NCBI GenBank assembly: GCA_040400005.1
Contig: JBBARC010000013.1
Span: forward strand, 3,256 to 67,255
DNA: 64,000 nt
Direction: 5' to 3'
Origin: JBBARC01 sp040400005
GTDB lineage: Bacteria > Pseudomonadota > Alphaproteobacteria > Acetobacterales > Acetobacteraceae
The position numbers were made by a program, and so were the translations under genes. This document shows, piece after piece, positions 26,669 through 35,310 of the stretch. The first letter of the stretch is position 1, and every line of letters begins with the position of its first letter. The notes below the pieces were generated by a model. The model had not been told where the DNA came from. It did no database searches and saw only the letters and a program-made list of their open reading frames with translations.

Positions 26669-28438
26669 TTACAAATTGGCTGATTTAATCATTTCGACCA
26701 AGTTCACAATTCGGGCCCGTAAATCAAGCACATCCAAATTGGCGGGGTGTTTACAGACTTCTCGGGCGACCTTCACTTTGTCGACATCGTCCTCAATCAA
26801 TCCTGCCGCTGCACCGCCCTTTTTGCGCCGCTTCGCGGTAAGCCTCACGAAATATAAGGCATGGTCATAGAGGCCGCGCTCAGCAGGCTTATCATAGGTT
26901 TTTGGGTTGATAACCTTTACCGCAGCTTGAAGCACGTCATGTTCAACGTAGTTTTCTATCTCGCGACCCTTAGTAACCCATGCCACTCTCGGATTCGTCT
27001 TAAACTCCGCGACTAAACGCTGTTTGGTCGCGTTCAATTTTGTTGATCGGGTTTTCTTGTCGCTGTCAATAACCAGCGCGATGTTTTGGTTAAGCGCTCG
27101 CAGGTTGATGAATTCATTGATTGCATCATCATCGGCACACAGATGGTTCAGAAGGCGCCCGCCATAAAACATAATCGAATAATGTATGCCTTCAATAAGA
27201 TCGGGGGCCTCCGTGCTAATCCAGTGCTCGATATAAATACGATCCGACGGCCCCTCAACCCAGATCACTGCGTTTGCCTGAACAATGTCAGACGCTCGGG
27301 TTCCAAGATCAACACAGATTGCGTGGCGCTCACTCCTCAGCACAGCTTCACGAATAGTCGTTTGGTCATTTTCCTGAGAAACATGGAATATCGCAGACCC
27401 CGGTGTGTCGATGAGGCTGGCAGAATGGGTGGCAATAAAGTACTTATTTGATGTGTTTTCCTGAAGGTAACGGATCAGTTTTCGTTGAAGCAGCGGGTGC
27501 AGATGGATCTCGGGCTCTTCAATACAAATAATCTGATCATTGCTAAGCGTACAGAACGCCGCAATCATGATTACCTCCTCAATTCCGGTGCCTAAAGACG
27601 AAAGAGGCAGTGTTCTGCCATCCATATGGACCAAGATGTGCGCACGATTGTGTGGGATCTCAATACTTGAACCAGAACGCCCCGTGACACTGCTCAAAAA
27701 CTTGTTTATTTCATCGAAAAGATCGCGATCCGTACGCTTATCGTGGTCCGGACTTTGTATCTCGGCTAGGCGTGGAATTAAGCCCTTACCGCTGTAATCC
27801 GTAAAGGCATCGCTACCTAAACTAATTTGTCTTATTGCAGGAATTATGTTTACTCTAGGCAACTCGATTGTTTGTGCTGAGACCATAATCGCGGTGCTTT
27901 CAGGAAACCAATGCTGCTGAAAGCCGCCACCATCCTTGTCGGCCAACGTACACCACAATAACTTCCATCGTGAGTAATCTTCTTCGAGCACTTGAGATTT
28001 TAAATCTTCCATTTTAAAAAGTTCAAGAGGCTTATTCGTTCCAACATCCGTTTGAAGCCAAATAAAACCGTTATCGGATAACACATTACAAATGTCGCCA
28101 AAAAACTGGCGGGAACGAGCATCGCTGGGACCCGCCAGATATCTGCTCTGCACAGTTGAAATGAATTGTTCTTTTGGCACACCGAACGACATCACAGTCG
28201 CACCCGCGGTGCCCCCTTTATATCGCTCCAGTTCGTCCAGCGCGGGCCCAACATAGCCACCGTGGACTGATCCGGTAGGCATTCGGAGGTGCCTACTTAT
28301 AAAGCTAAGTACACTTGATTTCCCCGAATTATTTGCGCCAATAAAAAAATTAAAGTTCTTAAACGGCGCCATTTTCTGCGTCTTCGGCCCGACACCACGG
28401 TAATTTGTCAGCGCAAGGCCATGCAGAAAAATTGGCAT
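26669..28438 (-). CDS. OLD-family ATP-dependent endonuclease (AAA ATPase plus TOPRIM)
   Basis: 589 residues. An ABC/SMC-type ATPase carries Walker A GANNSGKSS (34-42), a signature region LSSLGTGIEEVIMIAA, Walker B IICIEEPEIHLHP and the His switch FIATHSASLID. A C-terminal TOPRIM nuclease domain follows, with VEGPSDRIYIEHW and ALVIDSDKK as acidic motifs. OLD nucleases cleave DNA and several act against phage. No UvrD-like helicase (GajB) is adjacent, so this is a stand-alone class 1-like gene rather than Gabija. Base composition is clearly AT-richer than its neighbours, with many AAA/AAT/ATT codons, which suggests recent acquisition. A fused PARIS-like protein is another possibility. Confidence 0.85.
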   Translation of the reverse strand: MPIFLHGLALTNYRGVGPKTQKMAPFKNFNFFIGANNSGKSSVLSFISRHLRMPTGSVHGGYVGPALDELERYKGGTAGATVMSFGVPKEQFISTVQSRYLAGPSDARSRQFFGDICNVLSDNGFIWLQTDVGTNKPLELFKMEDLKSQVLEEDYSRWKLLWCTLADKDGGGFQQHWFPESTAIMVSAQTIELPRVNIIPAIRQISLGSDAFTDYSGKGLIPRLAEIQSPDHDKRTDRDLFDEINKFLSSVTGRSGSSIEIPHNRAHILVHMDGRTLPLSSLGTGIEEVIMIAAFCTLSNDQIICIEEPEIHLHPLLQRKLIRYLQENTSNKYFIATHSASLIDTPGSAIFHVSQENDQTTIREAVLRSERHAICVDLGTRASDIVQANAVIWVEGPSDRIYIEHWISTEAPDLIEGIHYSIMFYGGRLLNHLCADDDAINEFINLRALNQNIALVIDSDKKTRSTKLNATKQRLVAEFKTNPRVAWVTKGREIENYVEHDVLQAAVKVINPKTYDKPAERGLYDHALYFVRLTAKRRKKGGAAAGLIEDDVDKVKVAREVCKHPANLDVLDLRARIVNLVEMIKSANL

Positions 28439-28618
28439 TTGAGTGGATCGGAGCCTAGTTTGCTCCGCCTTTCCGAAAATTGTAACGTTGTTTTAACGCG
28501 ATTCGACAAAAATGCGAAGGCGATTCGATAACCAACAGCATAATGCGGTGTGGGCCGCAACCCAAGGTGCGCCCGCAAGTCTTCGTCAGCATCATGACCA
28601 TCCTTTACAAAACTCTAC

Positions 28619-31372
28619 CTAATGCGCCGCCCCCCAGTTTTTGCCGATGCCGGTTTCCACCACCAGCGGCACATGCAGCGCCGCCACCTGCTCCATGGTG
28701 GTTTTGGCAAGTGCTGCTAATGGTTCCGCCTGATCCTCACGCACTTCAAACAGCAATTCGTCGTGCACTTGCAGCAGCAACCGCGCGGCAAACCCGCTTG
28801 CCGCAAGTTTGGGGGCCAAATGCACCATGGCGCGCTTAATCACATCGGCCGCCCCACCCTGCAGCGGCGCGTTAATCGCCTGGCGTTCGGCCCCTGCCCG
28901 GCGCGCCATGTTGCGATCGGCAATGCCGGGAATGTAACAGCGCCGGCCAAACGGCGTGAGCACAAACCCGTTGATGCGGGCTTCTTCTTTGGTGCGTTCC
29001 ATAAAATCGCGAATGCCGGGATAGCGGGCGAAATACGTATCGATATAGGTTTTTGCCTCCCCCGGCGAAATGCCTAGCTGGCGCCCCAGGCCAAAGGCGC
29101 TGATGCCGTAAATGATGCCAAAATTAATCGCTTTGGCACGACGGCGGGTGGCACTATCCATTTGCGCCATCGGCACGTTAAAAACTTCCGATGCGGTGCG
29201 CGCATGAATATCCTCGCCCGCAATAAACGCCTGGCGCAGGCTAGGAATATCGGCAACATCGGCCAGCAAACGCAGTTCAATCTGCGAATAATCGGCACTC
29301 ACCAACACATGGCCGGGTGCTGCAATAAACGCTTGGCGGATGCGGCCACCTTCTTCATTACGAATAGGGATATTTTGCAAATTGGGGTCGTTCGATGATA
29401 ACCGCCCCGTGCTGGTGGTGGTCATGGCAAAGCTGGTGTGCACGCGGCCGGTGTGCGGGTGAATTTCGGCCACCAGCGCATCGGTGTAGGTAGATTTTAA
29501 CTTGGCCAGTTGGCGCCACGATAAAATGGTTTCTGCCAGGGTGTGGCCTTCATCGGCCAAGGTTTGCAGCACACTGGCATCGGTACCCCAGGCGCCCGAT
29601 GCGGTGCGTTTGCCACCTGGTAATTTTAAGCGATCGAACAAAACTTCGCCCAGTTGCTTTGGGCTACCAATGTTAAACACTTCGCCCGCAAGTTTGTGGG
29701 CATCAATTTCCATCGCCGCCATGCGTTCAGCAAAATCGGCTGATAGGCGGCGCAATTCGGCATCATCCACCAATATGCCGGCGCGTTCCATCGCCGCCAA
29801 AATGGCAATCAGCGGGCGTTCCATCTGTTCGTACAAAGCCAAAGATTTATGGGTGCGCAACAAAGCCTTGCTGTGCGCCCAAACGCGGAGAGCAATATCG
29901 GCAAGCTCCCCAGCATAAGCGGTTGCCGCCGAAACCGGTGCGGCTGCAAACCCCATGCGGGCGCGCCCGGTGCCGGTGACTTCATCGATCGATTTTGCCG
30001 TATGCCCCAACAGAATCGGCGATAGATCGGTTAATTGGTGGTTATGCGCGCCAGCGCTTTGGGCAAAATCGATCAGGCAGGGGTCATCATACTGCACCGG
30101 ATCGGGCGCACCGGCCGCCCCCAGCACCAGCATGGCGTGTTTGGCATTCGGCATAATTTTTAGCACCGAAGGATCTGCCAAAACCGGTGCCAGTATGCGC
30201 AACACATCTGCCGAGTTCAGGCGTTCTTCCAAAAGATCGGCACCGCGCAACGGCACGTAGGCAGCGCGGCCGGGCTGGGTTGCCAGCGCGATGCCCACCA
30301 GCCCCGCACGCAATGGCCGCGGGTCGCCATCGGTTTGTACAATCAGCGCCACCCGGCGCGCGCTGGTGGCATCAGCCACCCAGGCTTGCAGCACCGCCGC
30401 ATCGGTAATTGCCACATATCCGCCAAAAGCCGTGGCTTGCACTTCCGCCGGTGCATCCTCGGCCGCCGTATCGCCGGCATCTAGCCCCAGCCGGTGCACG
30501 GTGCTGCGAAACCCCATACCCATCAGCCAGGCGCTGAGCTTTTCACGATCGAATGCGCGCGCGCGCAAATCATCCAGCGAAAAATGGCGGGGGGCCGCCT
30601 CCGATAGCATCACCAATTGGCGCGATACGCGGGCGAGGTCTGCGTGTTCAATCAAATTATCGCGCCGCTTGCTGGCCTTCATGGTGGGGGCGGCCGCCAG
30701 CACCGCTTCCAGATCGCCATAAGTGGTGATTAACTCGGCAGCCCCTTTCGGGCCAATGCCCGGCACACCCGGCACGTTATCCACCTGATCGCCCATCAGG
30801 GCTTGCACTTCCACCACTTTCTCCGGCGGTACACCGAATTTTTCAAATACCTCGGCCGGGCCCATCGGCTTTTGCTTGATCGGGTCCATCATAGTGACAC
30901 CAGGGCGGATCAGCTGCATCAGATCTTTGTCAGAACTGACGATGGTTACTTCGATGCCGGCGTCCGTTGCCGCCCGCGCGTAGGCGGCAATCAAATCATC
31001 GGCTTCCCAATCGGGCGCTTCGATCGAGGCCACACCGAACGCCAGTGTTGCATCGCGCACCAGGGAAAATTGCGGAATAAGCTCCGGCGGTGGCGCCGGG
31101 CGCTGGGCTTTATAGGGCTCATATATACGGTTACGAAACGTGGTGCGGCCGCTATCAAACACCACCGCCAGATGGGTGCCAACATGATCGCGCAAAAAGC
31201 GGCTGAGCATGTTGGTAAAGCCAAACACCGCGTTTACCGGCGTGCCATCGCCGCGGGTCATTGGCGGCAGCGCAAAGAACGCGCGAAAAATATAGCCCGA
31301 GCCGTCAACCAGAATCAGGCGTTCACCTGACGCGGGGGCCACAGGGAGTCCAGCCTCAGTGTCCGTGGTCAT
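28619..31372 (-). CDS. polA: DNA polymerase I, proofreading domain apparently inactive
   Basis: 917 residues. The N-terminal 5' nuclease is intact: ILVDGSGYIFRAFFALP, DWEADDLIA, SSDKDLMQL and MGDQVDNVPGVPGIGPKGA. The family A polymerase domain is intact: motif A DYSQIELRLLAD (about 690), motif B RRRAKAINFGIIYGISAFG and motif C VHDELLFEV (about 870). The middle 3'-5' exonuclease domain is present in outline (LVGIALATQPGRAAYVPL), but the residues aligned with the E. coli metal ligands D355, E357, D424 and D501 read V, T, A and L. MTTDTEAG at 31372 is the likely start. It overlaps the zinc-finger gene upstream by 17 bases. Confidence 0.93.
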   Translation of the reverse strand: MTTDTEAGLPVAPASGERLILVDGSGYIFRAFFALPPMTRGDGTPVNAVFGFTNMLSRFLRDHVGTHLAVVFDSGRTTFRNRIYEPYKAQRPAPPPELIPQFSLVRDATLAFGVASIEAPDWEADDLIAAYARAATDAGIEVTIVSSDKDLMQLIRPGVTMMDPIKQKPMGPAEVFEKFGVPPEKVVEVQALMGDQVDNVPGVPGIGPKGAAELITTYGDLEAVLAAAPTMKASKRRDNLIEHADLARVSRQLVMLSEAAPRHFSLDDLRARAFDREKLSAWLMGMGFRSTVHRLGLDAGDTAAEDAPAEVQATAFGGYVAITDAAVLQAWVADATSARRVALIVQTDGDPRPLRAGLVGIALATQPGRAAYVPLRGADLLEERLNSADVLRILAPVLADPSVLKIMPNAKHAMLVLGAAGAPDPVQYDDPCLIDFAQSAGAHNHQLTDLSPILLGHTAKSIDEVTGTGRARMGFAAAPVSAATAYAGELADIALRVWAHSKALLRTHKSLALYEQMERPLIAILAAMERAGILVDDAELRRLSADFAERMAAMEIDAHKLAGEVFNIGSPKQLGEVLFDRLKLPGGKRTASGAWGTDASVLQTLADEGHTLAETILSWRQLAKLKSTYTDALVAEIHPHTGRVHTSFAMTTTSTGRLSSNDPNLQNIPIRNEEGGRIRQAFIAAPGHVLVSADYSQIELRLLADVADIPSLRQAFIAGEDIHARTASEVFNVPMAQMDSATRRRAKAINFGIIYGISAFGLGRQLGISPGEAKTYIDTYFARYPGIRDFMERTKEEARINGFVLTPFGRRCYIPGIADRNMARRAGAERQAINAPLQGGAADVIKRAMVHLAPKLAASGFAARLLLQVHDELLFEVREDQAEPLAALAKTTMEQVAALHVPLVVETGIGKNWGAAH

Positions 31373-31565
31373 CGCCCGCACCCGCCGCCAGCACATACAA
31401 GCGCGAGCAATAGGGGCAGAAAATCTGGCTACCCTCGATGCGCAGATACACCCGCGGGTGACCCAACGGGCCATCGCCACCATCGCAGGCAACAACCCGG
31501 CTGGTCACCATAATACGCTCAACCGTGCCGATATCTGGGGTGGGGGATTGGTCGCCAAATGCCAT
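31356..31565 (-). CDS. Zinc-finger domain-containing protein (zf-CHCC type)
   Basis: 69 residues. It contains VACDGGDGPLGHPRVYLRIE and FCPYCSRLYVL, with Cys, His and a CxxC pair in zf-CHCC order. This resembles the mitochondrial complex I subunit NDUFS6 and its small alphaproteobacterial relatives. The frame is open to 31730, but the extra part reads through a family 1 repeat, so ATG 31565 is taken. The 3' end overlaps polA. Confidence 0.82.
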   Translation of the reverse strand: MAFGDQSPTPDIGTVERIMVTSRVVACDGGDGPLGHPRVYLRIEGSQIFCPYCSRLYVLAAGAGDDHGH

Positions 31566-31637
31566 GGCCAAAACCTCGCGCTGGGGGTGAAGCCACTCTA
31601 TTAGCCTGCGCCGCGCTGGTTTCAAACAGGCCGTTCC

Positions 31638-31825
31638 CAGGGCAATCGGGTGAACGTAAGACTCTTCTTTTTCTGAAGAAAAAGAAGCAAAAAGACTTTT
31701 GTTATGCAGGGCCTGGGGCAACCCTGCCACCGCGTTCCCGGATCCGGCGTCAAAAAAGTCTTTTTTGCTTCTTTTTCTTCAGAAAAAAGAAATTTCTTAC
31801 TTTTTACATTTGTCCGATTGCCCTG
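31638..31825. repeat. Family 1 inverted-repeat element, complete reference copy (copy E)
   Basis: 188 bp between the zinc-finger gene and dapB, which are divergent. Tips: CAGGGCAATCGGGTGAACGT and CCGATTGCCCTG. Left arm: CTCTTCTTTTTCTGAAGAAA, then AAGAAGCAAAAAGACTTTT. Right arm: AAAAAGTCTTTTTTGCTTCT, then TTTTCTTCAGAAAAAAG. The asymmetric core has ATGCAGGGCCTGGGGCAACC and CTGCCACCGCGTTC. The core is shared, in reverse, with the copies at 18099 and 59259, which shows that it is a defined element and not just two chance hairpins. The rest of the 340-base gap (31566-31637, 31826-31905) shows nothing recognisable. Confidence 0.88.
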
Positions 31826-31905
31826 AAGCGACCATGCGCGCAGGTTGCAAGCCCACCCATCTGTGCGCAGAAAGGGTTTTTGGGTTAGCGGTCGAGGGTT
31901 TTGGT

Positions 31906-32676
31906 ATGCGCATCGGTGTGGCTGGCATTGCCGGTAGGGTCGGCCGGTTGCTGGCCGAAGAAATTGTCGCCGCCGGCGCCACCCTTGGTGGCGGCACCGC
32001 GCGGCCGGGGGAAATTCCACCGCCAGGTGCCACCCTGTTCGCCGATGCCGCCAGCATGGCCGCGGCCTGCGATGTGGTGATCGATTTTACCCACCCCAGC
32101 ACGGTGGCCGGCCACGCGACCGCGTTTGCAAGCGCCGGCACACCCTGGGTGCTGGGCACCACCGGGCTTACCGATGATGAAGATACCGCCATTGCCCGGG
32201 CCTTAGCCAAAATCCCCATCGTACGATCGGCCAATTTTTCCCCCGGCGTTACCCTGGTGCTGGCCCTGGCCGAACATCTCGGCCGTAGCCTGCCGGGCAC
32301 CGAGTACGACGCGGAAATCACCGAAATGCACCACCGCCACAAGGTGGATGCGCCATCGGGCACCGCCCTGGCCCTGGGCCACGCGGTCGCCCGCGGCCGC
32401 GGTGTGCGCCTAAACGATGTGGCGGTGCGCGCCCGCGATGGCCACACCGGCCCGCGCGTGCCCGGCACCATCGGCTTTGCCACCTTGCGCGGCGGCCAGG
32501 TGGTGGGCGATCATAGCGTGTTATTTGCCGGCGACAGCGAACACATTGAAATCACCCACCGCGCCATTGACCGCCGGGTGTTCGCAAGCGGCGCCGTGCG
32601 GGCCGCGTTATGGCTGGTGGGGAAACCGGCCAAACTATATGGCATGCGCGATGTGCTGGGGCTCGCAGCCCTATGA
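31906..32676 (+). CDS. dapB: 4-hydroxy-tetrahydrodipicolinate reductase
   Basis: 256 residues, the usual DapB length. It reduces the DapA product with NAD(P)H on the way to diaminopimelate and lysine. N-terminal Rossmann motif GVAGIAGRVGRLLAEE, then VIDFTHPSTVAGH, LGTTGLTD and the catalytic signature EMHHRHKVDAPSGTALALG. ATG 31906 starts the Rossmann strand; longer frames run through the repeat upstream. The stop overlaps the next gene (ATGA). Confidence 0.95.
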   Translation: MRIGVAGIAGRVGRLLAEEIVAAGATLGGGTARPGEIPPPGATLFADAASMAAACDVVIDFTHPSTVAGHATAFASAGTPWVLGTTGLTDDEDTAIARALAKIPIVRSANFSPGVTLVLALAEHLGRSLPGTEYDAEITEMHHRHKVDAPSGTALALGHAVARGRGVRLNDVAVRARDGHTGPRVPGTIGFATLRGGQVVGDHSVLFAGDSEHIEITHRAIDRRVFASGAVRAALWLVGKPAKLYGMRDVLGLAAL

Positions 32677-33854
32677 ACTTCGCAAGCGACAACACAGCCC
32701 CGGTAGCCCCCGAAGTGCTAGCGGCGATCGCCGAGGCCAACCATGGCCCCGCCGCGAGCTACGGCGCCGATCCGTGGACCGCGCGCCTAACCACCAAACT
32801 TGCCGAGATATTTGAACACGACGTCACCGTGTTCCCGGTCGCCACCGGCACTGCCGCCAATGTGCTGGCGTTGAGCACGCTGGTGCGCCCGTATGGCGCG
32901 GTGATCTGCCACGACGAAGCCCATATCGCCACCGACGAGGCCGGCGCCCCAGAATTTTACATGGGCGGCGCCAAATTACTCACCGTGCCCACAAATGATG
33001 GTTTGCTGCCGCCCGCCGCCATCGACCATTTTATGGCCCGCGCCGCCGCCATGGGGGTGCATCACGTGATGCCCGAGGCGGTTAGCATTACGCATGCCAG
33101 CGAATGGGGCACCATTTACAGCGCCGATCAGTTGGGCACGCTGGGCGAAACCTGCCGCCGCTACGGCCTGGCCCTGCACATGGATGGGGCGCGTTTCGCC
33201 AATGCTTTGGTGCACGGGGCTTTGGTGCATGGCGGGCAGAGTGCCGCCGATATCACCTGGCGCGCCGGCGTTGATGCGCTCAGTTTTGGCGGCACCAAAA
33301 ATGGCGCACTCGCCGCCGAAGCGGTGATCTTTTTCGATGCCGCCCGCGCCGAAGGGTTTGCCCGCAGGCGCAAGCGCGGCGGGCAGTTGTGGTCTAAGCA
33401 GCGCTACCTTTCCGCCCAGTTGTTGGGGTTGCTGGATAACGATCTGTGGCTCACCCACGCGCGCCAGGCCAACGCCATGGCAGCTCGCCTGGCCGCCGGG
33501 CTTGCCGCCATCCCCGGCGTGCACATTGCCCAAGCCGTGCAAGCCAACGAAATCTTTGCCGTGTTGCCGGCCCAGGTGGTTGCCCAGCTGCAGGCGGCCG
33601 GTGCGATGTTTTACGATTGGATCCCCGCCCCCGCCACCGGGCAGGCCACTTGGCGGTTTGTCGCCTCCTTCATCACCACGGCCGAGGAGGTCGATGCGGC
33701 AATAGCGGTGGCGCGCGGCCATGGCGCCCACCCTGCGCGCAACACCACCCCAGCCGGCACGGCGGAGGATGACGCGCTGGAAGCCTGGCTCGACAGTGTC
33801 GAACAAACCGACGGCCGTAGCCCGGGTGAAACCCGGGAGACCCCCTCCCCCTAA
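32673..33854 (+). CDS. Low-specificity L-threonine aldolase family PLP enzyme
   Basis: 393 residues of the fold-type I PLP threonine aldolase/beta-eliminating lyase family. It starts FASDNTAPVAPEVLAAI, has FPVATGTAANVLALS, GLALHMDGARFANAL (PLP-contacting Asp) and the Schiff-base Lys in SFGGTKNGALAAEAV (about residue 208). The reaction cleaves L-threonine or allo-threonine to glycine and acetaldehyde. A 30-residue acidic C-terminal tail is extra. It overlaps dapB by 4 bases and lies just before thrC, so threonine synthesis and breakdown genes are side by side. Confidence 0.88.
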   Translation: MNFASDNTAPVAPEVLAAIAEANHGPAASYGADPWTARLTTKLAEIFEHDVTVFPVATGTAANVLALSTLVRPYGAVICHDEAHIATDEAGAPEFYMGGAKLLTVPTNDGLLPPAAIDHFMARAAAMGVHHVMPEAVSITHASEWGTIYSADQLGTLGETCRRYGLALHMDGARFANALVHGALVHGGQSAADITWRAGVDALSFGGTKNGALAAEAVIFFDAARAEGFARRRKRGGQLWSKQRYLSAQLLGLLDNDLWLTHARQANAMAARLAAGLAAIPGVHIAQAVQANEIFAVLPAQVVAQLQAAGAMFYDWIPAPATGQATWRFVASFITTAEEVDAAIAVARGHGAHPARNTTPAGTAEDDALEAWLDSVEQTDGRSPGETRETPSP

Positions 33855-33909
33855 TCCGCCGCCACACCAAGCCTTCCGCATCGCCAGCCAAATCTATAGA
33901 CACGCCGGC

Positions 33910-35310
33910 ATGAACTATGTTTCCACCAGGGGTGCCGCCCCAACCCGTGATTTCGCCGGTGTGCTGCTGGCGGGCCTGGCCGAGGATGGCGGGCTGTACA
34001 TGCCGCAAACCTGGCCGCACTTCAGCCCCGCCGACCTGCGCGCCTTACGCGGCCTGCCCTACGCCGAGCTTGCCGCCAGGGTGATGGCACCGTTCGTGGG
34101 CGATATCGTGCCGTTCGATACCCTGCACCGCCTGACCCGCGAAGCCTATGCCGGGTTTCGCAACGAGGCAGTCGCCCCCCTGGTGCAGCTCACCCCAGGT
34201 ATTTTTGCGCTCGAGCTGTTCCACGGCCCCACCTTGGCTTTTAAAGACATGGCCATGCAGCTGCTCGGCCGGCTGTTTGATTACGTGCTGGCCAAAGCCG
34301 GCCACCGCATCACTATTGTTGGTGCCACATCCGGCGATACAGGATCGGCCGCGATCGAGGCACTGCGCGATCGTGCCTGTGTTAACCTGGTGATTTTGCA
34401 TCCGCACGGCCGCACTAGCGACGTGCAGCGCCGCCAAATGACCACCGTGCACGCGGCCAACATTCGCAATATCGCGATTGATGGTACTTTCGATGATTGC
34501 CAGGACATGGTTAAAGCCATGTTCGCCGATACATCTTTCCGTACCGACATGAATTTGTCGGCGGTCAACAGCATCAACTGGGCCCGCATCGCCGCCCAAA
34601 TCCCCTACTACATTGCGTCCGGCGTTGCTTTGGGCGCGCCGGAGCGGCAGGTCACGGTGAGTGTTCCCACCGGCAATTTTGGCAATGTGCTGGCAGCGTG
34701 GGCGGCACGCCAAATGGGCTTGCCAATTGCCCGCGCCATTGTGGCATCTAACCGCAACGACATTTTAACCCGGTTTTTGGCCGCAAACGACATGACCGTG
34801 CGGGGTGTTGAAGAAAGCCTATCGCCCAGTATGGATATTCAGGTAAGTTCTAATTTCGAACGCCTGTTATTCGAATTGCTCGGCCGCGATGCCGCCCGCA
34901 CAGCCGCGACAATGGCGGGGTTTCGCATAACCGGCCACATGGATGTGCCCGATGATGCCTGGCGCCACGCGCGCGAAATGTTCGTTGGCCACCGGGTGAG
35001 TGACGACGAAACATTGGCCGAAATTCGCAGGCTTGATGCGGGATCGGGCTATTTGGCCGATCCCCATTCCGCCATCGGCATTGCGGCCGCCCGCCTGCAC
35101 GGTATCGCCGGCGTGCCGACAATTGTTGCCGCGACCGCCCACCCGGCCAAATTTCCCGATGCGATGGAAAAAGCAACCGGTCAGCGCCCAAAACTGCCGC
35201 CCAGTCTGGCAGACCTTTACGAACGGCCTGAGGCTTACGATATCATGCCCAAGGATCTTTCCCGTGTGCAGGATTTTGTCCGCGCATTTTCGCTTAGGAA
35301 CGCTGTATGA
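33910..35310 (+). CDS. thrC: Threonine synthase
   Basis: 466 residues. PLP enzyme that converts O-phosphohomoserine to threonine. Signatures: MNYVSTRG start, GLAEDGGLYMP, ELFHGPTLAFKDMAMQLLG with the PLP-binding Lys (about 112), GATSGDTGSAAIEAL and SVPTGNFGNVLA. This is the longer, gamma-family-like thrC. ATG 33910 gives the conserved N-terminus. Its TGA overlaps the M16 peptidase ATG, an arrangement common in alphaproteobacteria. Confidence 0.95.
   Translation: MNYVSTRGAAPTRDFAGVLLAGLAEDGGLYMPQTWPHFSPADLRALRGLPYAELAARVMAPFVGDIVPFDTLHRLTREAYAGFRNEAVAPLVQLTPGIFALELFHGPTLAFKDMAMQLLGRLFDYVLAKAGHRITIVGATSGDTGSAAIEALRDRACVNLVILHPHGRTSDVQRRQMTTVHAANIRNIAIDGTFDDCQDMVKAMFADTSFRTDMNLSAVNSINWARIAAQIPYYIASGVALGAPERQVTVSVPTGNFGNVLAAWAARQMGLPIARAIVASNRNDILTRFLAANDMTVRGVEESLSPSMDIQVSSNFERLLFELLGRDAARTAATMAGFRITGHMDVPDDAWRHAREMFVGHRVSDDETLAEIRRLDAGSGYLADPHSAIGIAAARLHGIAGVPTIVAATAHPAKFPDAMEKATGQRPKLPPSLADLYERPEAYDIMPKDLSRVQDFVRAFSLRNAV

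Noticed and set aside
26669..28438. Gabija defence system
   Set aside because: No GajB-like UvrD helicase gene next to the OLD-family gene; neighbours are polA and a phosphatase gene.
31566..31730. Longer zinc-finger protein with KSLFASFSSEKEE near its N-terminus
   Set aside because: Translation of a family 1 repeat; the conserved small protein begins at 31565.
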